The notes beneath the pieces were generated by a model. That model was not told the DNA's origin, searched no databases, and saw nothing but the letters and a program-made list of their open reading frames with translations. A DNA stretch of 64,000 bases from Artemia franciscana (Eukaryota; Arthropoda; Branchiopoda; Anostraca; Artemiidae): positions 45,666,653 through 45,730,652 of the forward strand of contig NC_088866.1 in NCBI RefSeq assembly GCF_032884065.1, given 5' to 3'. The position numbers were made by a program, and so were the translations under genes. Positions 1-31,437 of the stretch are shown one piece after another (position 1 is the first letter of the stretch; the number at the start of each line of letters is the position of its first letter).

Positions 1-129
1 CAAAAAGTCTTGGGAAATCTTAAAAAAGAATTAAAAAAAGTCCTTTCATCATTTAAGGATACCTTATGGGAATCATATCCATCTAGTGCTTAGCATTATT
101 CACTCCATTCCAATGAACCGAACTAAATA

Positions 130-1297
130 CTGTTTTCCTGCAACTGTAGTAAACTAAAACTGAGTAAAAATTAAATAAAAAAACTAATTTTTTCAACTGA
201 AAGTAAGGAGCAACACTAGAACTTAAAAAAACATAGATTATTATGTATTTGATGGGAATTGGTCCCTTCTCAATACCTTACTGTTCACGTTAAAGTTTTT
301 AAGTACTTTAAAATAAATTTCTTATTATTCTAATTAAAAGACCCTTGTTTTTCAGGAGTTGTTCTTGAAGAACTGGGACAAAAAGTTAAACTTTCACGTT
401 AAGAGCGAGGTCTTAAGAGCAGGGTAAACCCCCTCCCCCACCTGCACGTAATAATTTATGTTCATTTTAATTTTAATGTTGCTACATACTTTCAGTTGAA
501 AAAGGCTTGTTTTTTAATTTCTGATCATTTTTTTTTAAATAACGCCAAAATATTTGGCTCTCCCTCCACGGACAAATTCTCTAGAGAATTCAATCCCGGT
601 AAAAAGTTGCCCCAGACAATTACCATTAACATCTTCATATGTAAAATTGAGCTGAGATAGAGAAAGTAAGACAAATTAAAAGAATTCTGTATAGGAGTTC
701 TGGCAAATTCCTCCAGTGCAAAATTTCACCCCCAAGAACTTATTCACCCTTCCCCACCCTCAAAATATATGCATACTTCAAAATAACAAATACTATGCGT
801 AAACACTTGGCAAGTTTCTTAACTTAACTTAAAGACGTTTCCACAGGGGCTTTGGGAGGTCATGTTATCTCTAAAGGTATAGGTATTGGGCCTATCAACT
901 GTGTTGAACAAAATGGTTTTCTCAAATTTTGATAAACCTATTTTGGCAGAACAAATGGGCATGGGAGGGGAGCTAGCTACCCTCTACTCTTTTTGGTCCT
1001 TTAAAAATGACACTAGAACTTTTAATTTCTGTTTAAATGAGCCATGTTCCAATATTTTAGGACCACTGGTTCCATACGATCAACCCTGGGGAAAAAAACT
1101 AATAAACTGGCATCCATCATGTTTTTTTGGGCAAAAAAATAAAAATGCAAAAATTCATATTTTTTAAGATGGGATCTTGAAAGCTCCACAGCAGGGTTCT
1201 TTGTTACGCTGATTCTGATAATGTGATAAGATGCATTGACTTTTAGAGGATGTTTTTTCATTCTTTTGAAAATCAGGCAACTTGTCACAGGCTCGTA

Positions 1298-1359
<62 letters not shown>

Positions 1360-1500
1360 GTATATATATATATATTGAAAAAAGAAATCACCAATGCAAC
1401 AGCACACATAAAAAAATGGCAAATTACGTTTTTTTAGAATTTCGGTTGCAATTTAACCGCGTCACTCCTTACTATCAGTTCCTTACCACAAACTGTTGGA
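130..1500 (+). repeat. Dispersed repeat family D, copy 1
   Basis: A non-coding repeat of about 1.4 kb. Landmarks shared with other copies: AAGTAAGGAGCAACA near the left end; a foldback section in which a forward and a reverse copy of a TTTACGCTAAAG-like motif face each other; GGGAGGGG..CTAG; ACTTTTAATTTC; CATCC..GGCAAAAAA; and a right end CTCCTTACTA..GTTCCTTACCACAAACTG. Related copies are at 18470-19143, 30022-31400, 43140-44240, 51960-53376 and 55790-56035. It probably is a non-autonomous element; no coding capacity is seen. Its right edge is 225 bp upstream of the TPI start codon. Confidence 0.7.
1301..1375. repeat. (TA)n microsatellite
   Basis: About 75 bp of TA dinucleotides with two TG interruptions, expanded inside the D copy after GGCTCGTAGTC. 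Confidence 0.95.
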
Positions 1501-1725
1501 TAAGAAGAAATATTAAATTTTTGAACTTCAGCAGAGAAAAATTTTATGAAAAACTTAAAAAAAAAATCTCCTGAAAATGAACAAAGTATTGCTTTTAATT
1601 TTGAATTTTCTTGAAGATGCGGAGTGACAAAATTATAAAGTACGAAAATATCCTGTATATTGTGATGGCGCTGCTGAGAAATTAAGAAATAAACTTGAAA
1701 CAACCTTGAAAAATTTTCATTCAAA
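1501..1725 (+). promoter_or_regulatory. TPI 5' flank / probable core promoter and 5' UTR
   Basis: The only apparently non-repeat DNA between the D copy and the TPI start codon. A weak TATA-like TGTATATT lies near 1652-1659 and a GC-richer GATGGCGCTGCTGAG follows. No firm transcription start can be assigned; a non-coding first exon further upstream is possible. Confidence 0.3.
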
Positions 1726-23348
<21,623 letters not shown>

Positions 23349-23508
23349 ATTATAGAGGATTTTGTTTAGTTTTTTTTTTTTTTTTTTTTTAATCTGATTG
23401 TTTGTGATACTTTTATTTTGTTGTGAAATACTGGCTGTGCTGGCTAAACAAATGGCGGATCTGCATTGTAAATGCAACCAGCAAATGTCGGTGTGAAAGA
23501 TTGGTTGA

Positions 23509-23514
23509 AATAAA
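23509..23514 (+). terminator. TPI polyadenylation signal AATAAA
   Basis: AATAAA in GGTTGAAATAAAGTAAAT, 161 bp after the TPI stop codon. It is the first canonical signal in the 3' flank, implying a 3' UTR of roughly 180 nt. A poly-T tract (about 23371-23390) lies inside the UTR. Confidence 0.7.
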
Positions 23515-23619
23515 GTAAATTGTGCATGTAATAACTTGTTTTCATTTAATAGGTCAAGTAGCTTAATCTACCTAAACTACCATCTTAAGGCAGCATAAAG
23601 ATAATTTCTTAAACCACGT

Positions 23620-23930
23620 TGGCCTGCCATAATATAAAGAAAGAAAACTATCGAAAATGTGGGTTTTAGGGCCAAATGAAAACACTTAAAAAACACACAG
23701 CGAAAAACTTTGAATGGTCCACATCTTCTTTTGCTACTTGCGGGAATAATTTAAGCACTACTAATAGGAAATAAAAACTAAGTTTGTTTTTCAGTTCTTT
23801 AAATGTCCAAAATTTATTTCTTTTAATTTGACTCAGTATGCTGCCTTAATATAAAGAAAGAACTGATCAAAAATGGGGGTTTGAAGGCCAAACGAAAATA
23901 CTGAAAAAACACACAAAGCGGATATTTCGA
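23620..23930 (+). repeat. Direct repeat pair downstream of TPI
   Basis: ATAATATAAAGAAAGAAAAC..GGGTTTTAGGGCCAAATG..AAAACACACAGCG (about 23628-23702) recurs diverged about 215 bp later (TTAATATAAAGAAAGAACTG..GGCCAAACG..AACACACAAAGCG). Non-coding. Confidence 0.6.
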
Positions 23931-24023
23931 AAGGATAAACGCCTCTCCTCTTCAGCGTGAACAAAAATAATATATTCAAGGAAAATGCCGAAGAAAAAAA
24001 AACAACAAAACAAATGTGGAAAG

Positions 24024-24195
24024 TCAATGTGAAAAAACAAAAACAAAAAACTAATGAAAAAAAACAACAAAAAATTAAAAGATAAATAAAATTTAATAAA
24101 AGCCAAAAATTATAAGAATAAATGGTAGGTATTTGGGTTTATCAAATCTTATTTATCTTTTAATTTTTTGTTTTTTCCATTTTTTTTCACATTGA
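24024..24195. repeat. Imperfect inverted repeat
   Basis: GTCAATGTGAAAAAAC..AAAAATTAAAAGATAAATAA on the left mirrors TTATCTTTTAATTTTTTG..TTTTTTTCACATTGAA on the right. Could be a small foldback element. Confidence 0.55.
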
Positions 24196-24503
24196 ATATA
24201 AAAAAAAATTTCACATTATGTAATGAAGGAGTGCTCCACCCTCTCATTTTACTCTTAAAAAGGTCTTTTCATGGAGCAGAAATTGTGTCTTTTGTGCAAT
24301 TGGAGTTTAAGAATGTTTTATTTATTTTTATATTCTAAAATTAACCTCTATTTAACAAAATCCGTCTTGGGTAGTCGCTAGGCTTTATTTGTGAATAAAT
24401 TTGACAGGGATGGTTTGTTTTCTGAAGAAGGCGAATGGCACTAATAACGCTAAATTGGAGCGCTGTTCACTTTTCTTGCTCATCTCAGTATTGAAGTAAT
24501 TTC
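24196..24503. other. Intergenic, no feature seen
   Basis: A+T-rich DNA between TPI and the candidate exon. Confidence 0.5.
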
Positions 24504-24595
24504 ATGTTCAGAATGGCAATTGAAATAGGAGAAGAAGATTTGGCCTCTTTTAACCGTATTATATCTGCTACTATGGAGACTCATAAGGGGGAAAG
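24504..24595 (+). CDS. Candidate coding first exon of a downstream gene (unassigned)
   Basis: An ATG at 24504 or 24513 opens MFRMAIEIGEEDLASFNRII followed by SATMETHKGE, with a splice donor GAAAG|GTGTGT at 24596. The codons are protein-like (acidic, amphipathic) and unlike the surrounding A+T-rich noise. Without splicing it stops at VQF* about 20 nt later. Remaining exons would have to lie beyond the Helitron; none was recognised. Could be real or fortuitous. Confidence 0.3.
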
Positions 24596-25085
24596 GTGTG
24601 TTCAGTTCTAACTGCTTTATGGGTTAATTAATACAAGACGAAATTTCATGACATTAATTGGTAAATTTTCTGATTAACTGAATATTGAGAAAGCTAAGAA
24701 ACCTACGCTCCTTTAAAATTAGTGTTTCATCATGAATCCAAATATATCATTCGTTTGCATCGTAAATGGACTTTAAACCACACCGCTCTTACGCCTAATG
24801 GTCATTTATACTGTATGAATTGTGTACATACTCTCAATTTTCGCTTATTTTGATAAATCGCTAAGTCAATCTGAAAAAAAATGTAACGTATGGAAAATTC
24901 GGTGCATATATATAATTAAGGCTATATATTTGACCATTTTAAGGGAGAAGGAGTAAAGCGCATTTGGAACGCAAATAAATGCCAGATTTAGATTCACGAT
25001 AAAATGGGGTTCACGATTATATGGGACTTTAAGTGAAAGCTATTAACATGACGTTTCAATAGAGTCTTAAAATTAAATTATAAAA
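24596..25085. other. Intergenic, no feature seen
   Basis: A+T-rich DNA up to the Helitron insertion point. Confidence 0.5.
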
Positions 25086-25240
25086 TCTATATATATAAAA
25101 ATAAGTTGTCTGTCTGTGGATCAGGTAACGTCATGTTTCTGTGTCGACTGACGTCATGAAGTTAGTTGTCGTCATTTTTGCTATGACGGTGACGTCATTA
25201 AAGATATTTAAGACATATATGTTCACGTAGAAATCTATTA

Positions 25241-25591
25241 ATGTTTAAGTTTACAATGACTGATGAACTTACAATGGCAAAAGCCGATGAAGATGCTCAA
25301 AGAGTCTATGCCAAAAAACTTGCTGCTGATAGAGAAAGTCAGAAAAGAAAGCGTGCCGAGGAATCAAAAGAACAGCAAGGAAACAGGCTTGAGGCTAAAG
25401 AACGCAAAACCGCGCATATAGATGAAGATCCACCTGGACAGCGAGAGTCAAAACATATCAAAACTGAAAATGATAGCGATGATGATTGGGTTTGGGATTT
25501 TGACTTGGATAAGGTCATCAATGCCTACCAGATTTTAGTTAAAAAAACAAAGGTTCGGCGATATGTATTTCATAGTGAAGCTGAAAAATAA
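25241..25591 (+). CDS. Helitron N-terminal charged ORF
   Basis: 116 residues, intact. It is strongly charged and helical: KADEDAQRVYAKKLAADRES, then KRKRAEESKEQQGNR, an acidic run DSDDDWVWDFDLDK and YQILVKKTKVRRYVF. It sits where the Helitron polyprotein starts and is followed by an A-rich minisatellite instead of the Rep core, so it is probably the N-terminal stub of that polyprotein. Function unknown; no catalytic motif. Confidence 0.5.
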   Translation: MFKFTMTDELTMAKADEDAQRVYAKKLAADRESQKRKRAEESKEQQGNRLEAKERKTAHIDEDPPGQRESKHIKTENDSDDDWVWDFDLDKVINAYQILVKKTKVRRYVFHSEAEK

Positions 25592-25659
25592 AGAAGAAAA
25601 AGAAAACTGAAAAAAGAAAAAATGTAAAAAACTAAAAAATACTAAAAAGAAAAAACACT

Positions 25660-25815
25660 CAAAGAGAAATTACAGACCGGGACACAAATGACGACCGGGA
25701 CAGAGGGAATATAAATAACGACCGGGACACTCAAAGAGAAATTACAGACTGGGATACCGGGACACAAATGACGACCGGGACACAGGGAATATAAATGACG
25801 ACCAGGACACAGGTA
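25660..25815 (+). repeat. Helitron-internal minisatellite
   Basis: Units around GACCGGGACACAGGGAATATAAATGAC repeat about four times, mixed with CACTCAAAGAGAAATTACAG. The reverse complement of the same motif (TGTCCCGGTCGTCATTTATA) occurs in Helitron 2 at 63190-63260 and about 63480-63510, linking the two elements. Confidence 0.8.
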
Positions 25816-25929
25816 TTTAAGAATATCGTTCAAAGACAAATTTTTAATTGTAAGAAGACCGTTGAAAGAGAAATTTCCAATTGTAAAATGACTGAAGAAC
25901 CTACAATGGCAACGGTACCACCATCGAAG

Positions 25930-27178
25930 TAGATAACCAGTGGGTTGTTCCATATTCCCCATTATTATCAAAAACATTTAATGCACACATAAACGTTGAA
26001 TACTGTAACTCCGTAAAGGCAATCAAATACATATGTAAATACGTCAACAAAGGCAGTGACATGGCAGTTTTTGGCTTGCAGCCCGAAATCAAAGATTTCG
26101 ACGAAATCGTATAATATCAGGCTGGAAGATACATAAGCAGTAATGAAGCTGTTTGGCGAATTCTTTCATTTCCGATACATGAACGTAGTCCAGCTGTTGT
26201 TCACTTAGCGGTACATTTACAGAATGGTCAACGTGTTTATTTCTCGGAAACCAACGTGCAACAAAGAGCCCTGAATCTACCGGACACAAAATTAACAGCT
26301 TTTTTTTCGCTTTGCAAAAATGATTCTTTTGCAAAAAAACTGCTGTATACTGAAGTGCCTTCGTATTACACGTGGAATACTAAAAATAAAGTATTTGAAC
26401 TTCGAAAACAGGGTAAGTCAGTCGACGGCCAACCTACCATCTTCAAAGATACCACGACAGGAAGACTCTACACCGTTCACCCCAATCAACATGAATGCTT
26501 CTTTCTACGCCTGCTTTTGGTGAATGTACCCGGTCCGACATCCTTTGAGTATTTGAGAATTGTAAACGGTACTATACATGACACTTACCGTAGTGCATGC
26601 CAAGCTCTGAATTTATTGGAGAATGACCAACACTGGGATAACTGCATCAATGACGCGTGCGAAACGTCAACCCCAAGTCAAATTCGAGCATTGTTTGGCA
26701 TCATTTTAACAACTTGCTCTCCATCATCTACTACAGAGTTATGGGAAAAATATAAGTCAAAAATGTCCGAAGATATACTCCATCGAAAACAGTTAGAGAC
26801 GTCAGATATGACTTTTGATTTTACATCAGAAATTTATAGCTACACATTAGTTATTATAGAAGATTTGTGCGTACGTATGGCAAACAAACCTCTTCAGGAT
26901 TTGGGAATGCCTTCACCTAACCGTATCGCTGCTGTTTCGACATGTGTAGAATTGGATCGTGAACAAAGTTACAGTACGAGTGATCTATTGTCGTATGTAC
27001 AAAATAACATTTCCAAGTTAACGTCGGAACAAAAAGACATTTATGATACGATAGACTCAATTTCAGGACGTATACAACTACCTGCTGATTTCTGTAATTT
27101 AGTGACGTCCAAAAATGAATTGATTAAAAAAGTATTTCTGAATATTCTAAAAAATTATAGAGGCCACAATCTTGACAG
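25930..27178 (+). pseudogene. Helitron Rep C-terminal / pre-helicase polyprotein remnant
   Basis: The frame runs from about 25930 with one TAA at 26112. It holds NSVKAIKYICKYVNKGSD, containing the two-tyrosine Y2 motif YICKY (Tyr codons 26028-26030 and 26040-26042) that cuts and joins DNA in Helitron Rep. Downstream are QAGRYISSNEAVWRILSFPI, VHLAVHLQNGQRVYF, YTEVPSYYTWN, GRLYTVHPNQHECFFLRLLL and LTSEQKDIYDTIDSISGR, conserved stretches of Helitron polyproteins between Rep and helicase. The HUH histidine motif upstream and the Walker A segment downstream are absent: after ISGR the text jumps to IQLPADFCNLVTSKNELI, which belongs several hundred residues later. It frameshifts near 27170. Confidence 0.85.
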
Positions 27179-27471
27179 GGCCTTTTGAGGGTGAGGCTGT
27201 TCTTATTCCTCGCATTCCCATGATTCCAACGGATCTGCCTTTTCAATTTAAAAGATTGCAATTCCCAATTCGATTAGCATTTGCAATTACCATTAACAAA
27301 GCTCAAGGTCAATCATTAGAAAAATCTGGTATAGATCTTAATACAGATTGTTTTTCCCATGGACAATTGTACGCTGCATGTTCGAGGGTCGGTAAACCTG
27401 ACAATCTATTTATATGCAGCGACAATTGGACAGCGAAGAATGTTGTATATTCGCAAGTTTTACGCAGTTAA
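27172..27471 (+). pseudogene. Helitron Pif1-like helicase C-terminal remnant
   Basis: Encodes GEAVLIPRIPMIPTDLPFQF, RLAFAITINKAQGQSLEKSG and HGQLYAACSRVGKPDNLFIC, the last helicase motifs of Pif1-type Helitron helicase (TxNKxQGQT/S-like and QLYxAxSRV-like), then NWTAKNVVYSQVLRS*. The ATP-binding core is missing, so no helicase can be made. Confidence 0.9.
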
Positions 27472-27751
27472 TTTGTATTGTATCTATCTATCTATCTATC
27501 TATGTAAAAACGAGTTGTGTGTATGCATGTTTGTTTGTTTGTAAGAAGAGCGTTTGCATATGACGTCATTATTAGTACATACGGTTTTGTATATGCACAG
27601 ACAATGGGAAAGCCAAGAATGTTGTATATTCGCAATTTTTACGTAGTTTAACTCCTGCAGACGAAATGAATGCATAAATCTATCTATATTCACAGGTGGG
27701 ACACAGGGACACAACTACAATGGCGCGTAACTAATATGGCGCGTAACGACT

Positions 27752-27826
27752 TACGCGCGCGGGGGGGCGCGAAGCGCCCCACCAACTAGGTGTTGGGGTG
27801 GCGCGAAGCGCCACCCCAACAGCTAG
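27752..27826 (+). other. Helitron 1 3' terminal hairpins and CTAG end
   Basis: GGGGCGCGAAGCGCCCC (27764-27780) and a perfect GTTGGGGTGGCGC / GCGCCACCCCAAC hairpin with GAA loop (27792-27820), followed by AGCTAG. Such a hairpin just before CTRR is the Helitron rolling-circle termination signal. The same two hairpins occur reversed at 62893-62960. Confidence 0.9.
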
Positions 27827-28440
27827 TTACTTTTAAGTCTGACCTATAGTTGACACTGAATCAATTTTTTTAAAAAGGGGGAAAAAAAAGCAAAAAATGT
27901 TTAGTTTCAAATCATAATGCACATTTAATTTTTGAAAAGTATGTCCCAACATAATAGTCCCATTTGTTTCAAGTTTCAAAATTAACTTCAAAATCCTAAA
28001 ATTCACATGATGAATATAATTTTAGTCTGAGAGGTTAATCCTAGAATTGGTCTAGCTGATTTATAAGTAATATTCACGATTTGACCAAAGCATCGCATAG
28101 ACTTGTAGAAAACTCCACTTTGATCAGGTAGCTTTTCCTTAATGGTTCACTCGAGTCTCAATGTAAGTAGGGAAAGTTATTTCCTGACACATTATGAAAG
28201 TTTCCCCTCATTTATACCTTAGCTATTCCCACTAGAACCCTTTCCATGGGGCCACTTGTGGCTCATTAATGTGCACTGCGTACTGCTTGTATGACGTGTG
28301 TGTACTTACCTGCGCCTGGAATTATTTGGAAAATCTTTACGTGCCAAGCATGCTAAACCTCCAACAATTTATATTAAACCTCAATATTTGGGGGTATCTG
28401 TTTTAAAGTTTTCGAATTACTTTAATCTATTTTCAAAATA
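27827..28440. other. Unassigned DNA between Helitron 1 and block B
   Basis: No coding region supported. A strong donor-like CAG|GTAAGT exists on the minus strand near 28306, but the upstream frame is closed within about 20 codons. Confidence 0.4.
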
Positions 28441-28801
28441 TATTGAAATATTTGTGCAATTCCCATTTTTTTTAGTTTTTTCTTTTTTTAGTTTTTTTGC
28501 TTTTTTTAGTTTTTTTTCTTTTTAGTTTTTTATCTTTTTTATTTTTTTACGTTTTTTCTTTTTTTCTTTTTTTAATTTTAATTTTTTTTTACTTTTTTTT
28601 TTATTTTTTTTTTAGTTTTTTACCATTTTCCTTTTTTCGAATTACTTTAATCTATTGTCAAAATATTTCGAAATATTTATGCAATTTCTAGTTTTTACAT
28701 TCTAGTTTGTTTTCTTTTATATATATAGAAGATATAATCTGGCGTAACAGACAAAGTGTAACAGACATAACAGACAGACAACTTATTTTTATGTATATAG
28801 A
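28441..28801 (-). mobile_element. Helitron 5' end fragment (minus strand)
   Basis: On the minus strand TCTATATACATAAAAATAAG starts at 28801 with the same GTTGTCTGTCTGTTATGTC continuation as other Helitron ends here, then A-rich (AAAAACTAAAAAAG)n sequence. A 50-bp segment CGAATTACTTTAATCTATT..GAAATATTT is present twice (28415 and 28638). No 3' end found. Long Phe-rich ORFs on the plus strand here are the reverse of this A-rich repeat. Confidence 0.7.
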
Positions 28802-29540
28802 TTTGTGTAAATTTTTTTCCATAATAGTGTTGCAATGTTGAGAGTACATAAAATAATAATTACAAATTCTGAATTGGTTATAAATGGCATTTTTCTCGCT
28901 AAACAGTTTCTTTGAGAATTTATTTTTAAATTTCGGATTACTGAGAATGTTTTTACCTTTTGGGACCCCAAAATGTTAAACACAATCACCTATGAGAGGT
29001 GCAAAGGAAAAAAGTTAATTTTTTCATGTTTCCATTCAGCAAAATAAAAATAAAAATTTTCTATCCTGAATTTCAAAATGTACTTCGTATCTTCATTAAA
29101 AGAAAAAACTCAATAGTATTTTTTCGGTTTCTCATTGAAAAAAATCATAAAAATTGATGTCATTATTACCAGTTCTGAATTTAATATTAATGGCTATTTT
29201 TCTCGCTAAACGGTTTCTTTAGGAACATATTTTTAAATTTTGGGTTACCAAGAATTTTTTTTTTTACTGTTTGGGGCCCAATCCGAGAGACAAAATTTAA
29301 TTCAGTCCAAAATAAATTATTAAATTAAGAAATAGGATAAAAAGGCATCATGTTATGCATTTATTTTCATCCTAGTTAAACTATGTACATTAGCCATTAA
29401 AGTTTTACTAAAGAAAGTAATTTTATGTAGTTATAGAAAAATTTTTGTTATAGATACCTTGCGATAGCGCACTGGACAAGGCCTCCCTTTCTAAGTGAAG
29501 GTTCGCAGGTTCAATCCCATGTATTGTAAAGCAATTAAGT
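28802..29540 (-). repeat. Repeat block C, copy in block B left arm
   Basis: Read on the minus strand: tRNA-Arg-like head, then TTTCTATAACTACATAAAAT, AGGATGAAAATAAATGCATA, CCTAAAGAAACCGTTTAGCG, CACCTCTCATAGGTGATTGT, and the Helitron 5' end. Other copies: 53861-54420 (partial), 54424-55200 and 57970-58736. Confidence 0.75.
29455..29530 (+). repeat. tRNA-Arg-derived SINE-like head
   Basis: GCGATAGCGCACTGGAC and GAAGGTTCGCAGGTTCAATCCC match the A and B boxes of tRNA-Arg(UCU); the loop TTTCTAA carries TCT. About 10 extra bases (AAGGCCTCCC) sit before the anticodon loop and the acceptor ends do not pair, so it is not a working tRNA. Diverged copies on the minus strand lie at 53861-53953, 54424-54501 and 57970-58020. 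Confidence 0.65.
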
Positions 29541-30021
29541 GCACTTGAAATAACTAACTTGAAAAACATTTTTTTTTTTTTAGTTGATATGAGCAGAAAC
29601 TACGTCAAATTGTAGATTATACCTTTATATTTCCAATGAACAAAATATTTCCTTCAATGGATTTCGCTTCTGTTCCTGAACACAAGTTATTTTCTTAACA
29701 GCCCTATGTTAAAAAAAGACGAACTCGAAATTCATCTGGATTTCTGTCTAAGGCTTTCTTTGTTAAGACTTTCAATGCACGCCTATTCTGCTGGAAATCT
29801 CTGAAATAAAACAGCAAACAAAAAATTAAAATTTGTTAATTCTTAGTCACAGTGAGATTTAACTAACGTCGAGAATTAAACAGCTCCGAGTGGTAGCCAA
29901 CACCAAAACCCTTCATAAGATTTCAATGATTGGTTAGTTAACATTAGTTATGATAGAAAATGTTCCCTCGCACATTCCTACACAGTTTTTTTTTTAATAC
30001 AGACAAGGATTGTTAACAAAA

Positions 30022-31400
30022 TCAAACAGTTCGTGGTAACGAACTGTAGTAAGGAGCGACCCGGCTCAATAGTGACCGAAGCTCTAAAAAATGAAATTTT
30101 GATACCAATAGTTACATAAAAGAATCAAATTTTGATTCTGATTTTAAATATATAAGTTTCATCAAGATCAGTTCTACCTATCAAAAGTTACGAGCCTGAG
30201 AAAATTTCCCTCATTTTAGAAAACAGGGGGAAACACCCCCTAAAAGTCATAAAATCTTAACGAAAATCACGCCATCAGATTCAGTGTATCAGAGAACCTT
30301 TTTGTAGAAATGTTAAGCACCTATCTACAAAAATATGGAACTTCGCATTTTTTTTTGCCAGAGGACAGATCACGGATGCATGTTTATTTGTTTTTTTTTT
30401 TTTGTTCTTGTTTTTTTCCCCAGGGGTGATCGCATCGACTGATTGGTCCTAGAAGGGTGATTGGTCCTGATTGGTCCTTTCGTGAGAGTGCTCATTCTAA
30501 TAGAAATGAAAAGCTCTAGGGCCCCTCCCGCGCTCTTTTTTTCCCAAAAGTCACCGGATCAAAATTTTGAGATAGCCATTTTATTTACCATAGTCGAAAA
30601 ACCTAATAACTATGTCTTTAGGGACGACTTACTCCCCTGCAGTCCCCGTGGGAGGGGCTGCAAGTTACAAACTTTGACTCGTGTTTACATATAGTAATGG
30701 TTTACTGGGAAGTGTACAGACGTTTTCAGGGGGATTTTTTTGGTTTAGGGAGAGAGTTAAGGGGGATGGGTTACGTGGGAGAATATTTCCATGGAGGAAA
30801 TTTTCACGGGGGAAGAGAATTTATAATATGATATAATACGCAATGAAAAAATAAATATGAAAAGTTTTTTTTTTCTGAAAGTAAGGACCAGCACTAAAAT
30901 TTAAAACGAACAAAATTATTACGTATATGAGGGGTTTGCCTCCTCGTTATACCTCACTCTTTACGCTAAAGTATTTTAGTTATTTCAAGTATTTATTCTA
31001 CGGCCTTTGTGATTGAGAGGTTATTCTTGAGGAATTGGAGCATTTAAGCTTTAGTGTAAAGAGCAAGGTATCGACGAGGGTTGGACCCCCTCATATACGC
31101 AATAAAAACATACGAATATAGAAGTTCGTTACGTAAGTTAATTATAAGTTACTTATAATTTTTACCAATGAAAACGTTTGTAAAAAATTAAAAGTTCTAG
31201 TTGCCTTTTTAAGTAATCAAAACATGGAGGGGAACTAGGCCTTCTCCAGCACTCCTTTTTTCTCAAAGTCTTCCAATTAGTTGAAATTAATTAATATACA
31301 AATTTTTTTTTAATTATTTATGTGCGGAGAGCCAAGATCAAAACATGCATTAATTCAAAAATAAGTAAAAAAAAGAAAATGCCCTGGAATAATTTATGCT
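30022..31400 (-). repeat. Dispersed repeat family D, copy 3 (in block B left arm)
   Basis: Minus-strand copy with the right end TACAGTTCGTTACCACGAAC at about 30030-30050. Includes ATCCGTGATCTGTCCTCTGG, GGAGGGGCCCTAGAGC and the foldback part TTTAGCGTAAAGAGTGAGGT. The partner in the right arm is 51960-53376. Confidence 0.8.
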
Positions 31401-31437
31401 TCTAAGCAAAGAGCATGGGTGACTTAAAAGAATATAA

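Larger units (their letters stand above)
25086..27826 (+). mobile_element. Helitron 1, both ends present, internally deleted
   Basis: 5' end TCTATATATATAAAAATAAG after a host A (25085); 3' end hairpin plus CTAG (27823-27826) before a host T (27827), i.e. the A|T target and TC...CTAG ends of Helitrons. The 3' side has a 13-bp-arm hairpin (27792-27820) and a second G+C hairpin (27764-27780). Inside are an acidic N-terminal ORF, a minisatellite, and remnants of the Rep-helicase polyprotein. At 2.74 kb it is less than half the length of autonomous elements, so it depends on enzymes from elsewhere. Confidence 0.9.

Noticed and set aside
1164-1409. Tyr/Ile-rich ORF
   Set aside because: Translation of the TA microsatellite and flanking repeat D.
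25660-25815. Short spaced repeats suggestive of CRISPR
   Set aside because: Units are contiguous minisatellite within a Helitron, with no unique spacers, in a eukaryotic genome.
28290-28400. Minus-strand coding exon before a CAG|GTAAGT donor
   Set aside because: The frame leading to the donor is closed about 20 codons upstream and no acceptor or start is convincing.
28298-28691. Phe/Ser-rich plus-strand ORFs resembling membrane proteins
   Set aside because: Reverse strand of Helitron A-rich minisatellite; low complexity, no conserved residues.
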